Source: Scatosoma sp045655705 (GTDB lineage Bacteria > Bacillota > Clostridia > Christensenellales > Borkfalkiaceae). From it: 15,649 nt of DNA. Every line of letters begins with the position of its first letter. Position 1 is the first letter of the stretch. A program made the position numbers and the translations under genes. The notes below the pieces were generated by a model, which saw only the letters and a list, made by a program, of their open reading frames with translations, ran no database searches and was not told the origin of the DNA. Shown piece by piece: positions 1 to 7,673 of this stretch. The DNA lies in NCBI GenBank assembly GCA_045655705.1, contig JAZOPU010000066.1:1-15649 (forward strand), given 5' to 3'.

Positions 1-77
1 TTACAGCCGCCTAATATAAATAAGGAAGCAAGCGCGGAGCAACCTGCGATGAGTTTCCATTTAAAGCCTTTTTTCAT
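1..77 (-). CDS. Lipoprotein, N-terminal part only (gene runs off the left edge)
   Basis: Only the first 25 codons are in the window. They encode a typical lipoprotein signal peptide: a basic start (MKKGFKWK), a hydrophobic core (about residues 9-22) and a lipobox LGGC with the lipidated cysteine at residue 25. The mature protein would be exported, cut by signal peptidase II and anchored to the outer face of the membrane. Its function cannot be judged because the mature part lies outside the window. The ATG at 75-77 was chosen because an AAGGA site (89-93) lies 11 bases upstream, which is slightly long, and because a consensus promoter precedes it. It is separated from the his operon by a terminator and has its own promoter, so it is a separate transcription unit. 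Confidence 0.8.
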   Translation of the reverse strand, partial: MKKGFKWKLIAGCSALASLFILGGC

Positions 78-157
78 TGCGTATTTTTTCCTTCATTTTT
101 TCAGCCCGCACCCGTTTTTGGGCGCAAAGGCGCAATTTTGCTTATAACACAATCTAT

Positions 158-186
158 ATTGTAACGCAAAAAACGCTTTTTGTCAA
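158..186 (-). promoter_or_regulatory. Sigma-A promoter of the lipoprotein gene
   Basis: On the minus strand a perfect -35 box TTGACA (181-186) is followed after exactly 17 bases by TACAAT (158-163), five of six matches to the -10 consensus. Transcription would start near 151, leaving a leader of about 74 bases. The palindrome ACAAT-4-ATTGT at 149-162 covers the -10 box and the likely start point and could be an operator. Confidence 0.85.
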
Positions 187-226
187 TCATTCTTGTATAA
201 ATTACAAAATAAATTTCTTCCAGCCA

Positions 227-252
227 TTAAAAAACCGCCTTGCGGCGGTTTT
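227..252 (-). terminator. Intrinsic terminator of the his operon
   Basis: A 9-base-pair stem (231-239 with 244-252), with the GC-rich core ACCGCC/GGCGGT and a four-base loop that reads GCAA (GNRA type) on the transcript, is followed by six T residues (229-234). It starts three bases after the hisIE stop codon, so it ends the leftward transcript and insulates the lipoprotein gene. The remaining bases between here and the lipoprotein gene hold only that gene's promoter and leader. Confidence 0.93.
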
Positions 253-255
253 CGT

Positions 256-909
256 TTATTTCGTCATTTTTTCCTGTTTTACTTTATGGTCGATCACGTG
301 ACGGGAAGCGAGCTCTTCGCGTACTTCTTCCACGGTAATCCCCGCTTGCGCCATGAGCACGAGCACGTGATAGGCAAGGTCGGCAATCTCGTAGATGGTT
401 TCTTTTTTATCTTCGGCTTTTGCCGCGATAATCACTTCCGTGCTTTCTTCGCCTATCTTTTTCAAAATTTTATCCAAACCCTTTTCAAAAAGATAGGTAG
501 TATACGAGCCTTGCGGCATTTCCGCTTTTCTACTCATGAGTAAATCGTACAGCCCGCGGAGCGAAAATTCTTCGCTTTGTTCTTCTTTGATAAACACGGG
601 GTTAAAGAAACAGCTATCCTGTCCCGTATGGCAAGCAGGTCCGTCCTTTTCCACCTCCACCACCAAAGCGTCTTTATCGCAATCGGCAGTGATAGAAACC
701 ACGTGTTGATAATTCCCGCTCGTCTCGCCTTTGAGCCAAAGTTGTTCCCTTGAACGGCTATAAAAACAGGTCAAACCTTTTTCCAAAGTAATGCCAAGGC
801 TTTCCTTGTTCATATACGCAAGCGTTAAAACCGCCTTGCTTTTGCTGTCCACCACGATTGCGGGGATAAGCCCTTTTTCGTCAAATTTCAAATCTTGTAT
901 GGTAATCAT
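256..909 (-). CDS. hisIE: Bifunctional phosphoribosyl-AMP cyclohydrolase / phosphoribosyl-ATP pyrophosphatase
   Basis: This fusion carries out steps 2 and 3 of histidine synthesis: hydrolysis of phosphoribosyl-ATP to phosphoribosyl-AMP, then ring opening to ProFAR. The HisI domain (about residues 1-110) shows YSRSREQLWLKGETSGN (50-66), the metal-binding DCDKD (76-80) and GPACHTG with a second cysteine (C93, C100). The HisE domain (about 115-205) shows SYTTYLFEKG (135-144), the acidic KIGEESTEVIIAAK (151-164) and the EIADLAYHVLVLM helix. A length of 217 residues is normal for HisIE. AAAAGGAG lies six bases before the ATG. It is the last gene of the operon, 12 bases after hisF, and runs directly into the terminator. 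Confidence 0.97.
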   Translation of the reverse strand: MITIQDLKFDEKGLIPAIVVDSKSKAVLTLAYMNKESLGITLEKGLTCFYSRSREQLWLKGETSGNYQHVVSITADCDKDALVVEVEKDGPACHTGQDSCFFNPVFIKEEQSEEFSLRGLYDLLMSRKAEMPQGSYTTYLFEKGLDKILKKIGEESTEVIIAAKAEDKKETIYEIADLAYHVLVLMAQAGITVEEVREELASRHVIDHKVKQEKMTK

Positions 910-921
910 ATTTTTCTCCTT

Positions 922-1680
922 TTACAGTCTAACGATAATACCGTTATCGCGTAAAGTTTTTTTCAAATCAGAAATAGCAATCTCGCCAAAATGGAACACC
1001 GAAGCCGCCAAGCCCGCGGAAATATCGGGAATTTTCTTGAACAAATCCACGAAATGCCCTTGCGTGCCTGCACCGCCCGAAGCGATCACGGGCACGTTTA
1101 CCGCTTTGGTTACCTTTTCCAAAAGTTCCAAATCAAACCCGTTTTTCACGCCGTCCGTGTCCATGGAATTGACGACGACTTCGCCTGCGCCTTCGTTTAC
1201 GCACCACGTAATCCAATCCACCGCGTCCTTGCCCGTATCTTCGCGCCCGCCTTTTGCAAACACGTGGAACTTACCACCCACGCGCTTAATATCTGCGGAA
1301 ATGACAACACATTGATTGCCGTATCGCTTTGCCGCCTGTCCGATAATCGCAGGGTTTGCGATCGCGCCTGAATTGACGCTCACCTTGTCCGCACCGCAAG
1401 AAAGCACGCGTTCAAAATCTTCCACCGTTTTAATGCCCCCGCCGACAGTCAAGGGAATAAACACGTTTTGCGCGGCTTCTTTGAGTATGTCCGTAAAAAT
1501 TTTGCGCCCTTCCGCGGAAGCTGTGATATCGTAGAACACAAGCTCGTCCGCACCGCACTCCGAATAAAATTTCGCAAGCGCTACGGGCGAATTGACTTCT
1601 TTCACGTTCTCAAAATTTACGCCTTTCACTACCCGCCCGTCACGCACGTCCAAACAAGGGATAATTCTCTTGGTTATCAT
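922..1680 (-). CDS. hisF: Imidazole glycerol phosphate synthase, cyclase subunit
   Basis: HisF is a (beta/alpha)8 barrel that joins ammonia delivered by HisH to PRFAR, giving imidazole glycerol phosphate and AICAR. The catalytic aspartates are in place at D11 (IIPCLDVRDGRVVKG) and D130 (ISADIKR). The phosphate-binding loops are seen as LTVGGGI (77-83) and VIASGGAG (198-205). A length of 252 residues is standard. Its ATG overlaps the hisA stop by four bases (ATGA, 1677-1680), which suggests translational coupling. Its partner hisH lies one gene upstream, across hisA. Feeding AICAR to the purine pathway links this step to purine synthesis (known of the family). Confidence 0.98.
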   Translation of the reverse strand: MITKRIIPCLDVRDGRVVKGVNFENVKEVNSPVALAKFYSECGADELVFYDITASAEGRKIFTDILKEAAQNVFIPLTVGGGIKTVEDFERVLSCGADKVSVNSGAIANPAIIGQAAKRYGNQCVVISADIKRVGGKFHVFAKGGREDTGKDAVDWITWCVNEGAGEVVVNSMDTDGVKNGFDLELLEKVTKAVNVPVIASGGAGTQGHFVDLFKKIPDISAGLAASVFHFGEIAISDLKKTLRDNGIIVRL

Positions 1681-2390
1681 TTCGCTTTCTCCACCGCCTC
1701 TTTCAAATCAATCGCGCCGATATAATACGCTTTCCCAACGATCGCGCCGTGCACGCCTGCATTTTTGAGCGCAAGGATATCGTCCATATCCGAAACGCCG
1801 CCCGAGGCAATTACTTCAATTTTATACTCTTTCACCATACGCGCATACAGCTCACGGTTCGTGCCTTTCATAGCCCCGTCCTTGGAAACGTCCGTACAAA
1901 TGACCGTTTTCACGCCAAGCGAGATCATTTTTTTCAAAAACGCGTCGAGCGAATATTCTGATTTTTCTATCCAGCCCTTGATTGCGATTTTGCCGTCGCG
2001 CACGTCCGCGCCCACCGCGATTTTATCGCCGTATTCTTCAAGGGCAGTTTTCAAAAACGGCTCGTTTTCCACCGCCGCCGTACCCAAGATCACGCGCGAA
2101 GCACCGGCGGATAAATACGCGTCCACCGTCGCCATATCCCGAATACCACCGCCAATCTCGATAAACAGGTTGGTTTCTTTGGCAATGCTTGCAACCACGT
2201 CCAAATGCACGGGTTTGCCCACCTTTGCGCCCGCAAGATCCACCACGTGGATATATTCCGCGCCCTGTTTTTCAAAATCACGCGCTACGGAAACGGGGTC
2301 TTCCGAATACACCGTCATTTGCGCGTAATCGCCTTTGAACAGGCGTACTGCTTTATGATCGTATAAATCGATCGCAGGAAAAATTTTCAT
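1677..2390 (-). CDS. hisA: Phosphoribosylformimino-5-aminoimidazole carboxamide ribotide isomerase (ProFAR isomerase)
   Basis: HisA performs the Amadori-type isomerisation of ProFAR to PRFAR, step 4 of the pathway. It is a (beta/alpha)8 barrel related to HisF. The paired catalytic aspartates are visible at D8 (FPAIDLYDHKAVRL) and D129 (VGADVRDGK), with IGGGIRD (79-85), CTDVSKDG (165-172) and VIASGGVS (193-200) forming the active-site and phosphate loops. TrpF/PriA-type dual activity cannot be excluded, but the his operon context favours plain HisA. Its start lies three bases after the hisH stop, and its end overlaps the hisF start by four bases. A length of 237 residues is typical. Confidence 0.97.
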   Translation of the reverse strand: MKIFPAIDLYDHKAVRLFKGDYAQMTVYSEDPVSVARDFEKQGAEYIHVVDLAGAKVGKPVHLDVVASIAKETNLFIEIGGGIRDMATVDAYLSAGASRVILGTAAVENEPFLKTALEEYGDKIAVGADVRDGKIAIKGWIEKSEYSLDAFLKKMISLGVKTVICTDVSKDGAMKGTNRELYARMVKEYKIEVIASGGVSDMDDILALKNAGVHGAIVGKAYYIGAIDLKEAVEKAK

Positions 2391-2393
2391 ACT

Positions 2394-3008
2394 CTAATCC
2401 TTTCGTTCACAAAATGCCCGCAGGATATTCAACCCCACGTCCCCGCTCTTTTCGGGATGAAACTGACAACCCAGAACGTTGTCTTTTGCCACCGCCGCCG
2501 TGAGCAGTTTATCGTATTCCACTTCCGCAATCAAGCTATCTTGACAGTCTTTTGCAAAATACGAATGTACGAAATACGCACAGTCCCCTTCGTGAAGATA
2601 CTTAAACAAAAAATGCTCGCGCGTGAAGTGCAACGCGTTCCAACCGATATGCGGTATTTTCAACCCGTCCTTGATATACCCTTGCATAGGCACGATATTG
2701 CCCTTTAAAAGCCCCAAGCCCGCGTGCTCGCCGTATTCAAAACTCTTTTCAAAAAGTAGCTGCATACCAAGGCATATACCCATTACGTACTTGCCCGTGG
2801 CGACCTGCTTTTTTAACACTTCGCCAAGCCCGCTATCCGCAAGCTTTTTTGCCGCGTCCGCAAACGCACCCACGCCCGGTAAAATAATTTTTTCGGCACT
2901 GTTTAAAACTTTTTCGTCCGCGGTTACTACCGCGTCCGCGCCGATTTTTTTAAACGACGATTGCAAGGAAAACAAATTCCCCACGCCGTAATCCACAATC
3001 GCTATCAT
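2394..3008 (-). CDS. hisH: Imidazole glycerol phosphate synthase, glutamine amidotransferase subunit
   Basis: HisH hydrolyses glutamine and channels ammonia to HisF, with which it forms a heterodimer. It is a class I glutamine amidotransferase: the nucleophile C79 lies in MGICLGMQLLF, and the rest of the triad is H184 and E186 in CQFHPEKSG. The oxyanion-strand motif ILPGVGAF (42-49) and the N-terminal VDYGVGNLFSL are also characteristic. A length of 204 residues is normal. The ATG overlaps the hisB stop by four bases (3005-3008), and hisA follows after three bases, so translation through this part of the operon is probably coupled. Confidence 0.97.
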   Translation of the reverse strand: MIAIVDYGVGNLFSLQSSFKKIGADAVVTADEKVLNSAEKIILPGVGAFADAAKKLADSGLGEVLKKQVATGKYVMGICLGMQLLFEKSFEYGEHAGLGLLKGNIVPMQGYIKDGLKIPHIGWNALHFTREHFLFKYLHEGDCAYFVHSYFAKDCQDSLIAEVEYDKLLTAAVAKDNVLGCQFHPEKSGDVGLNILRAFCERKD

Positions 3009-3592
3009 AAAACACCTTTGGTCGAGGGCACTTCGTCCGCGCGGTCAGGATTGATTTTCGTTGCAAAAGAAAGCGCACGCGCCACGGCCTTGAACACGCC
3101 TTCGATAATATGGTGCGCGTTTTTCCCCGCAAGCTGTTTGATATGCAACGTAATTTTCGATTCTCTCACGAACGCTGAGAAGAACTCTTCGCAAAGCTCC
3201 GTGTCGAAATCGCCTACCTTTTGCGTAGGAATATCCAAGCAAACGGACAAATAATCTCTACCTGAAATATCCACCGCCGCCATCACGAGCGTTTCGTCCA
3301 TAGGCAAAATAATATCCCCGTAGCGCACGATCCCGCGTTTATCGCCAAGCGCTTTCAAAAACGCTTGCCCCAGCGCAATCCCGATATCTTCGGTGGTGTG
3401 GTGATAATCCACGTCCACGTCGCCTTTGCAAGCCACCTTCAAATCATACCCTGCGTGCTTGGCAAACAGGGTAAGCATGTGGTCGAGAAATCCGCAACCG
3501 CTTGCAATCTCGCTTGTGCCTTTCCCGTCTAAATTTAGCGCCAACTTGATATCCGTTTCGCCCGTTTTTCTCGCTATTTCAACGCATCTCAT
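3005..3592 (-). CDS. hisB: Imidazoleglycerol-phosphate dehydratase (monofunctional)
   Basis: The enzyme dehydrates imidazole glycerol phosphate to imidazole acetol phosphate, step 6. The manganese-binding histidine motifs are intact: HHTTEDIGIALGQ (64-76), GFLDHML (34-40), KNAHHIIEGVFKAVARAL (157-174) and the C-terminal STKGVL. At 195 residues it is the dehydratase alone. The histidinol-phosphate phosphatase domain fused to HisB in enterobacteria is absent, and no separate phosphatase gene is in the window. It is coupled by 4-base ATGA overlaps to hisC upstream and hisH downstream. Confidence 0.97.
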   Translation of the reverse strand: MRCVEIARKTGETDIKLALNLDGKGTSEIASGCGFLDHMLTLFAKHAGYDLKVACKGDVDVDYHHTTEDIGIALGQAFLKALGDKRGIVRYGDIILPMDETLVMAAVDISGRDYLSVCLDIPTQKVGDFDTELCEEFFSAFVRESKITLHIKQLAGKNAHHIIEGVFKAVARALSFATKINPDRADEVPSTKGVL

Positions 3593-4647
3593 TTGTCTAA
3601 AATCTCCCTTACCTTTTGTAAAAATACTTGCATTTGTTCTTTCGTTCCTATCGTTATACGGTTAAAATCCTTGATTTTCTCCGCTGAAAAATGCCGAACG
3701 AGTACTCCGCGCGCTTTGAGCTTTTCATACAACGCTTGCCCCCCGATCTCGTTTGACTTTGCAAACAGGAAATTGGTTTTGGAGGGCAAAACTTCAAACC
3801 CGAGTTCTTGCAATTTTTCCGCGGTATACTCGCGCGTCGAACAAATTTCACGGCTCTTTTCATCAAAATACGCCTGCTCACAAAGCGCCGCATACCCCGC
3901 CGCCGCCGTCATGGAATTCACGTTGTAGGGATTGGTGGAATATTTAATGGTATTCAAATCCGCAATGAGTTTTTTGCTTGCAATACCAAGCCCCAAGCGC
4001 GCCCCCGCCAAAGAGCGGGATTTGGAAAACGTTTGCGTTACGAGTAAATTCTCGTATTTATTCGTAAGCGCTACTGCGCTTGCTCCGCCAAAATCCACGT
4101 ACGCCTCGTCGATTACCACCACGTTATCAGGATTGCCCACAACGATTTTTTCCACTTCGTCCAAAGTGAGCGCAAGCCCCGTCGGTGCGTTGGGGTTAGC
4201 GATCACCACCGTACCGCCAGCTTGCAAATAATCGCGATAGTCAATGGAAAAATCTTCTTTTAAAGGCACTGCGCGATAGGGTATATTGTGCAATTTTGCA
4301 AACACTTCGTAGAACCCATAGGAAATTTCAGGGAACACGACGGGCGTTTTTTGATCGCAAAACGCCATAAACGCGAAGTTCAAAATCTCGTCCGAACCGT
4401 TGGTGGGCAAAATCATATCCTTGTCCACACCGAAAATCTCGCTCGCTTTTTCCACGAGTTTCGAGCAGGTAGGATCGCAATATAACTGTGTGGTTTTCGC
4501 CGCGTTTTCCACCGCGTCCACCACCGCTTTGGGCGGCGTATAGGGCGACTCGTTGGTATTGAGTTTTATATATTTTTGATCTTTGGGCTGTTCCCCGGGT
4601 GTATACGGAGTCAACGCCGCAAATTTCTCACTAAAAAATCTACTCAT
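3589..4647 (-). CDS. hisC: Histidinol-phosphate aminotransferase
   Basis: HisC transfers the amino group of glutamate to imidazole acetol phosphate. It is a PLP fold-type I enzyme: NPNAPTG (151-157), VIDEAYVDF (178-186), the Schiff-base lysine K209 in QTFSKSRSLAGARLGL, and the substrate-phosphate arginine in this same stretch. The open frame continues 34 codons upstream to 4749, but that part lies inside hisD and is basic and unlike the family. The ATG at 4645-4647 gives 352 residues, the usual length. No strong Shine-Dalgarno is seen before it. The hisD stop is only seven bases upstream, so re-initiation coupling is likely. Confidence 0.96.
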   Translation of the reverse strand: MSRFFSEKFAALTPYTPGEQPKDQKYIKLNTNESPYTPPKAVVDAVENAAKTTQLYCDPTCSKLVEKASEIFGVDKDMILPTNGSDEILNFAFMAFCDQKTPVVFPEISYGFYEVFAKLHNIPYRAVPLKEDFSIDYRDYLQAGGTVVIANPNAPTGLALTLDEVEKIVVGNPDNVVVIDEAYVDFGGASAVALTNKYENLLVTQTFSKSRSLAGARLGLGIASKKLIADLNTIKYSTNPYNVNSMTAAAGYAALCEQAYFDEKSREICSTREYTAEKLQELGFEVLPSKTNFLFAKSNEIGGQALYEKLKARGVLVRHFSAEKIKDFNRITIGTKEQMQVFLQKVREILDK

Positions 4648-4654
4648 ACGTTTC

Positions 4655-5926
4655 TCACTTTTTTCTAATGCTCGCGCTTTTTGCGTGCGCGCCAAGCCCT
4701 TCTTTGCCAGCAAAATACGCCACCTTGTCCGCCACGCTATTAAGCGCATCTTCCGTATAATATATATACTGCGTTTTCTTCACAAAATCGTCTACGGACA
4801 GGGGCGAAGAAAACCGCGCCGTACCGCTTGTGGGCAGGGTATGGTTAGGTCCTGCAAAATAATCCCCCAAAGCTTCGGGGCAATATTTGCCAAGGAACAC
4901 CGAGCCTGCATGTTTGACTTTTTCTAAATACTCAAACGGGTTTTCAAGGCAAAGCTCCAAATGCTCGGGTGCGATCTCGTTGGCAATTTCAATCGCCTCG
5001 TCTATCGTATCGGCAACGATAATTTTTCCGTTATCGTCGATAGATTTTCTCGCGATCTCCGCGCGAGAGAGCAAGGGGATTTGTTTTTCTAACTGCTCCT
5101 GCACGGCGATAGCAAACGAAGTATCGTCGGTAACGAGCACCGCGCTCGCGTTTTTATCGTGCTCCGCTTGCGAAAGCAAATCCGCCGCCACAAAGGCAGG
5201 CGAATTGTTTTTATCCGCCACAATCAAAATTTCGCTCGGTCCTGCGATCATATCGATAGACACCACACCGAATACCTGCTTTTTCGCTTCGGCAACGAAC
5301 GCGTTTCCAGGCCCTACAATCTTGTCCACCTTGGGCACGCTTTCCGTGCCGTAGGCAAGCGCCGCAACTGCTTGCGCACCGCCCACTTTAAATATCCGAT
5401 CGACGCCCGCAACCTTTGCCGCCGCCAAAATATTTTCATTCACACCGCCGTCTTTGGCAGGCGGGGTAACCATAACCACGCTTTCACAGCCCGCAATTTT
5501 TGCGGGGATTGCGTCCATAAGCACGGTCGAAGGATACGCCGCCGTACCGCCGGGCACGTATAACCCCACCTTTTCCACGGGGGTTATTTTTTGTCCGACA
5601 ATCACGCCGTTTTCTTTCTTTATTTCAAAGCCGTCCCGCTTTTGCTTTTCGTGGAACGCACGGATATTTTCTGCCGCTTCCTGCAAAACTGCTACGAACG
5701 TTTTATCCGCCTTTGCAAACGCCTTTTCGATTTCTTCTTTGGAAACTTCCAGCGAAGAAAGCACTACGCCGTCAAATTTTTCCGCGTAGGCTTTCAGGGC
5801 AACGTCGCCGTTTTTTTGCACGTTTGCGATAATATCCGCAACGATTTCAGACACGTTCGCCGTGGGGTTGTTCCGCGCGAAAATTTCTTCTCTATCCACT
5901 TCGCCGCATTTAAAAATCTTGATCAT
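4655..5926 (-). CDS. hisD: Histidinol dehydrogenase
   Basis: HisD oxidises histidinol to histidine in two NAD-dependent steps, the end of the pathway. Visible family marks are KVGLYVPGG (119-127), VGGAQAVAALAYG (181-193), VDKIVGPGN (200-208) and IAGPSEILIVAD (227-238). The zinc site has Q253 and H256 in SQAEHD, D355 in GDYFAGPNHTLPT, and H414 near the C-terminus. The catalytic pair E321-H322 lies in IAPEHLEL. The length, 423 residues, is usual. It begins two bases after the hisG stop with a modest GGGTG site, and ends seven bases before the hisC start. Confidence 0.98.
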   Translation of the reverse strand: MIKIFKCGEVDREEIFARNNPTANVSEIVADIIANVQKNGDVALKAYAEKFDGVVLSSLEVSKEEIEKAFAKADKTFVAVLQEAAENIRAFHEKQKRDGFEIKKENGVIVGQKITPVEKVGLYVPGGTAAYPSTVLMDAIPAKIAGCESVVMVTPPAKDGGVNENILAAAKVAGVDRIFKVGGAQAVAALAYGTESVPKVDKIVGPGNAFVAEAKKQVFGVVSIDMIAGPSEILIVADKNNSPAFVAADLLSQAEHDKNASAVLVTDDTSFAIAVQEQLEKQIPLLSRAEIARKSIDDNGKIIVADTIDEAIEIANEIAPEHLELCLENPFEYLEKVKHAGSVFLGKYCPEALGDYFAGPNHTLPTSGTARFSSPLSVDDFVKKTQYIYYTEDALNSVADKVAYFAGKEGLGAHAKSASIRKK

Positions 5927-5928
5927 TT

Positions 5929-6561
5929 TTATACACCCGCTCCGTCTACCAACGCTTTCACACCGCTCGTCAAACGCTCGATTTCTTCCGTTTTGAATTT
6001 AAAGCTTGCCTTATTTGCAATCAGTCTTGCGCTGATAGGAAAAATCGTTTCCACCACTTCCAAATTATTTTCTTTGAGCGTCGTGCCCGTTTCCACGATA
6101 TCCACGATCACGTCCGAAAGACCCAAAATGGGCGCAATCTCAATCGAGCCGTTGAGCTTGATTACGTCTATATCCCTGCCCTTGCTCTCGTAAAACCGCT
6201 TTGCACAACGGGTGAACTTGGTGGCAACTTTGAGCGTTCTTTGATTATCGTCGCGAAAATCCTTTTTCGCGGCAACCGCCATACGGCACACGCCCGTTTT
6301 CAAATCCAAAAGCTCGTATACGCTGGGTGCGTATTCTTCTAAAATATCCTTACCGCAAACCCCAACGTCCGCCGCGCCCCGTTCCACGTAGATAGACACG
6401 TCCGAAGGCTTCACCCAAAAATAGCGCACGCCCTTTTCCGCGTTTTCAAAAATAAGTTTTCTATTGTTTTCCTTAATCGACGGGCACTCAAACCCCGCTT
6501 TTTCAAAAGCGGCGTATACCCGTTCGCCAAGCCGACCTTTGGGAAGTGCTATATTTAACAT
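5929..6561 (-). CDS. hisG: ATP phosphoribosyltransferase, short catalytic subunit
   Basis: HisG condenses ATP and PRPP in the committed step. At 210 residues it is the short form, which lacks the C-terminal regulatory domain and works in an octamer with HisZ, encoded just upstream. The N-terminal IALPKGRLGE (4-13), the GAADVGVCGKDIL loop (62-74) and the PRPP-binding stretch DIVETGTTLKENNLEV (154-169) are all present. Feedback inhibition by histidine is expected to act through HisZ (family knowledge). AAGGAG lies six bases before the ATG, and hisZ ends 10 bases upstream. Confidence 0.98.
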   Translation of the reverse strand: MLNIALPKGRLGERVYAAFEKAGFECPSIKENNRKLIFENAEKGVRYFWVKPSDVSIYVERGAADVGVCGKDILEEYAPSVYELLDLKTGVCRMAVAAKKDFRDDNQRTLKVATKFTRCAKRFYESKGRDIDVIKLNGSIEIAPILGLSDVIVDIVETGTTLKENNLEVVETIFPISARLIANKASFKFKTEEIERLTSGVKALVDGAGV

Positions 6562-6571
6562 GTTTTTCTCC

Positions 6572-7651
6572 TTAAAGCTCTACGCGGTTTTTATACCGAA
6601 GCGTACCCGCGCATTTTTGCGCCCGCACGCTGTGCCCTGCCTTTATTTCCTGTTCCACCGCTTGCACGATTTTTTCCATAGGTGTTTGTTCGTGGTAAAG
6701 AACGAGCGTATCCACGTCGAAAGGTTGTGTCTGCGCGAAGAAATCTTCTAACAAATCCAAATACACCGCAAACCCGATCGCGCTGGATTTTTTGCCCATT
6801 CGCGCCACCAAGCTATCGTATCTACCCCCAGAAAGCACGCCCTCGGGCACACCGCCGATAAAGCCTTTAAACACCAAGCCGTTATAGTATTTCATATTAT
6901 TGACAACGGAAAAATCTAAGCGTATCTTATCCGCAAACGGCGCGTCTTTTAAAAGCGCGTATAAGGCGGAAAGCTCGGCAAACGCCGTCTTTAAAGTAGG
7001 CGTGTCGCAAAGCGGTTCTAACGTTTTGACCACAGTTTGCATATCCCCGTAGGTGCTTACGATTGCAATCAGTTTTTCCGCGGATTTTTTAGGTACGTTA
7101 TATTTATCCACAAGCGCGGACATTTCGTGTAAGTTCTTTTCGGAAAGCAATTTCACCGCTTCCCGCTCAAATGCTTTGCCCTCGCCAATTTCTTCAAATA
7201 TTCCCGACAAAATGCCAAGATGCGAAATATCCAAAACAAAATTTTCGGAAATGAGCGCAAGACTTTCCGCCGCAAGACGCACAGACTCGTAGAGATCGTA
7301 CACGCCAATCTCGCCCATACACTCCACGCCCACTTGCGTAAGTTCCCCAAACTGTTTCGTGCCGTCCGAAACACGGTATACGCTTTCACTATACGAAACC
7401 TTTTGCAAACGCTCGCTATCCCCTAAATTCTTGATAATCGAAAGGGTTACGTCGGGTTTTAACGCCAGCAGTTTTCCGTCCGTATCGTTGAACGTAATCA
7501 CGCCGTCGCCACGCAAAAAGTCTTTGTTGCGCGCGTAAAGATCGTAAGCTTCAAACTTACTCATTTTATACGGCAAATATCCGTATTTTTTATACAAAGA
7601 ACGCAGCTCAATCGCCACGCGTTCTTCTTTTTTCAACACCGTTTCAGACAT
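6572..7651 (-). CDS. hisZ: ATP phosphoribosyltransferase regulatory subunit (HisRS-like)
   Basis: HisZ resembles the catalytic core of histidyl-tRNA synthetase but has no aminoacylation role. It activates short HisG and carries the histidine feedback site. Class II features are visible: ALKPDVTLSI (63-72), a motif-2 region YRVSDGTKQFGELTQVGVE (92-110), YYNGLVFKGFIGG (255-267) and a motif-3-like GGRYDSLVARMG...AIGFAVYLD (275-299). At 359 residues it is a little shorter than many HisZ proteins and lacks the full tRNA anticodon-binding domain of HisRS, which with the adjacent short hisG settles HisZ rather than hisS. AAAGGAG lies six bases before the ATG. It starts 22 bases after the DUF1015 gene with no promoter seen between. 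Confidence 0.95.
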   Translation of the reverse strand: MSETVLKKEERVAIELRSLYKKYGYLPYKMSKFEAYDLYARNKDFLRGDGVITFNDTDGKLLALKPDVTLSIIKNLGDSERLQKVSYSESVYRVSDGTKQFGELTQVGVECMGEIGVYDLYESVRLAAESLALISENFVLDISHLGILSGIFEEIGEGKAFEREAVKLLSEKNLHEMSALVDKYNVPKKSAEKLIAIVSTYGDMQTVVKTLEPLCDTPTLKTAFAELSALYALLKDAPFADKIRLDFSVVNNMKYYNGLVFKGFIGGVPEGVLSGGRYDSLVARMGKKSSAIGFAVYLDLLEDFFAQTQPFDVDTLVLYHEQTPMEKIVQAVEQEIKAGHSVRAQKCAGTLRYKNRVEL

Positions 7652-7673
7652 AACGAACTCCTTTGAGTGAAGT

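Noticed and set aside
4648..4749. 34-codon N-terminal extension of hisC
   Set aside because: It lies inside the hisD coding region, is basic and unlike HisC, and would give 386 residues instead of the usual 350 or so. The ATG at 4645-4647 fits better.
7652..7673. Separate promoter or T-box leader for the his genes
   Set aside because: The gap before hisZ is only 22 bases and holds just the AAAGGAG site.
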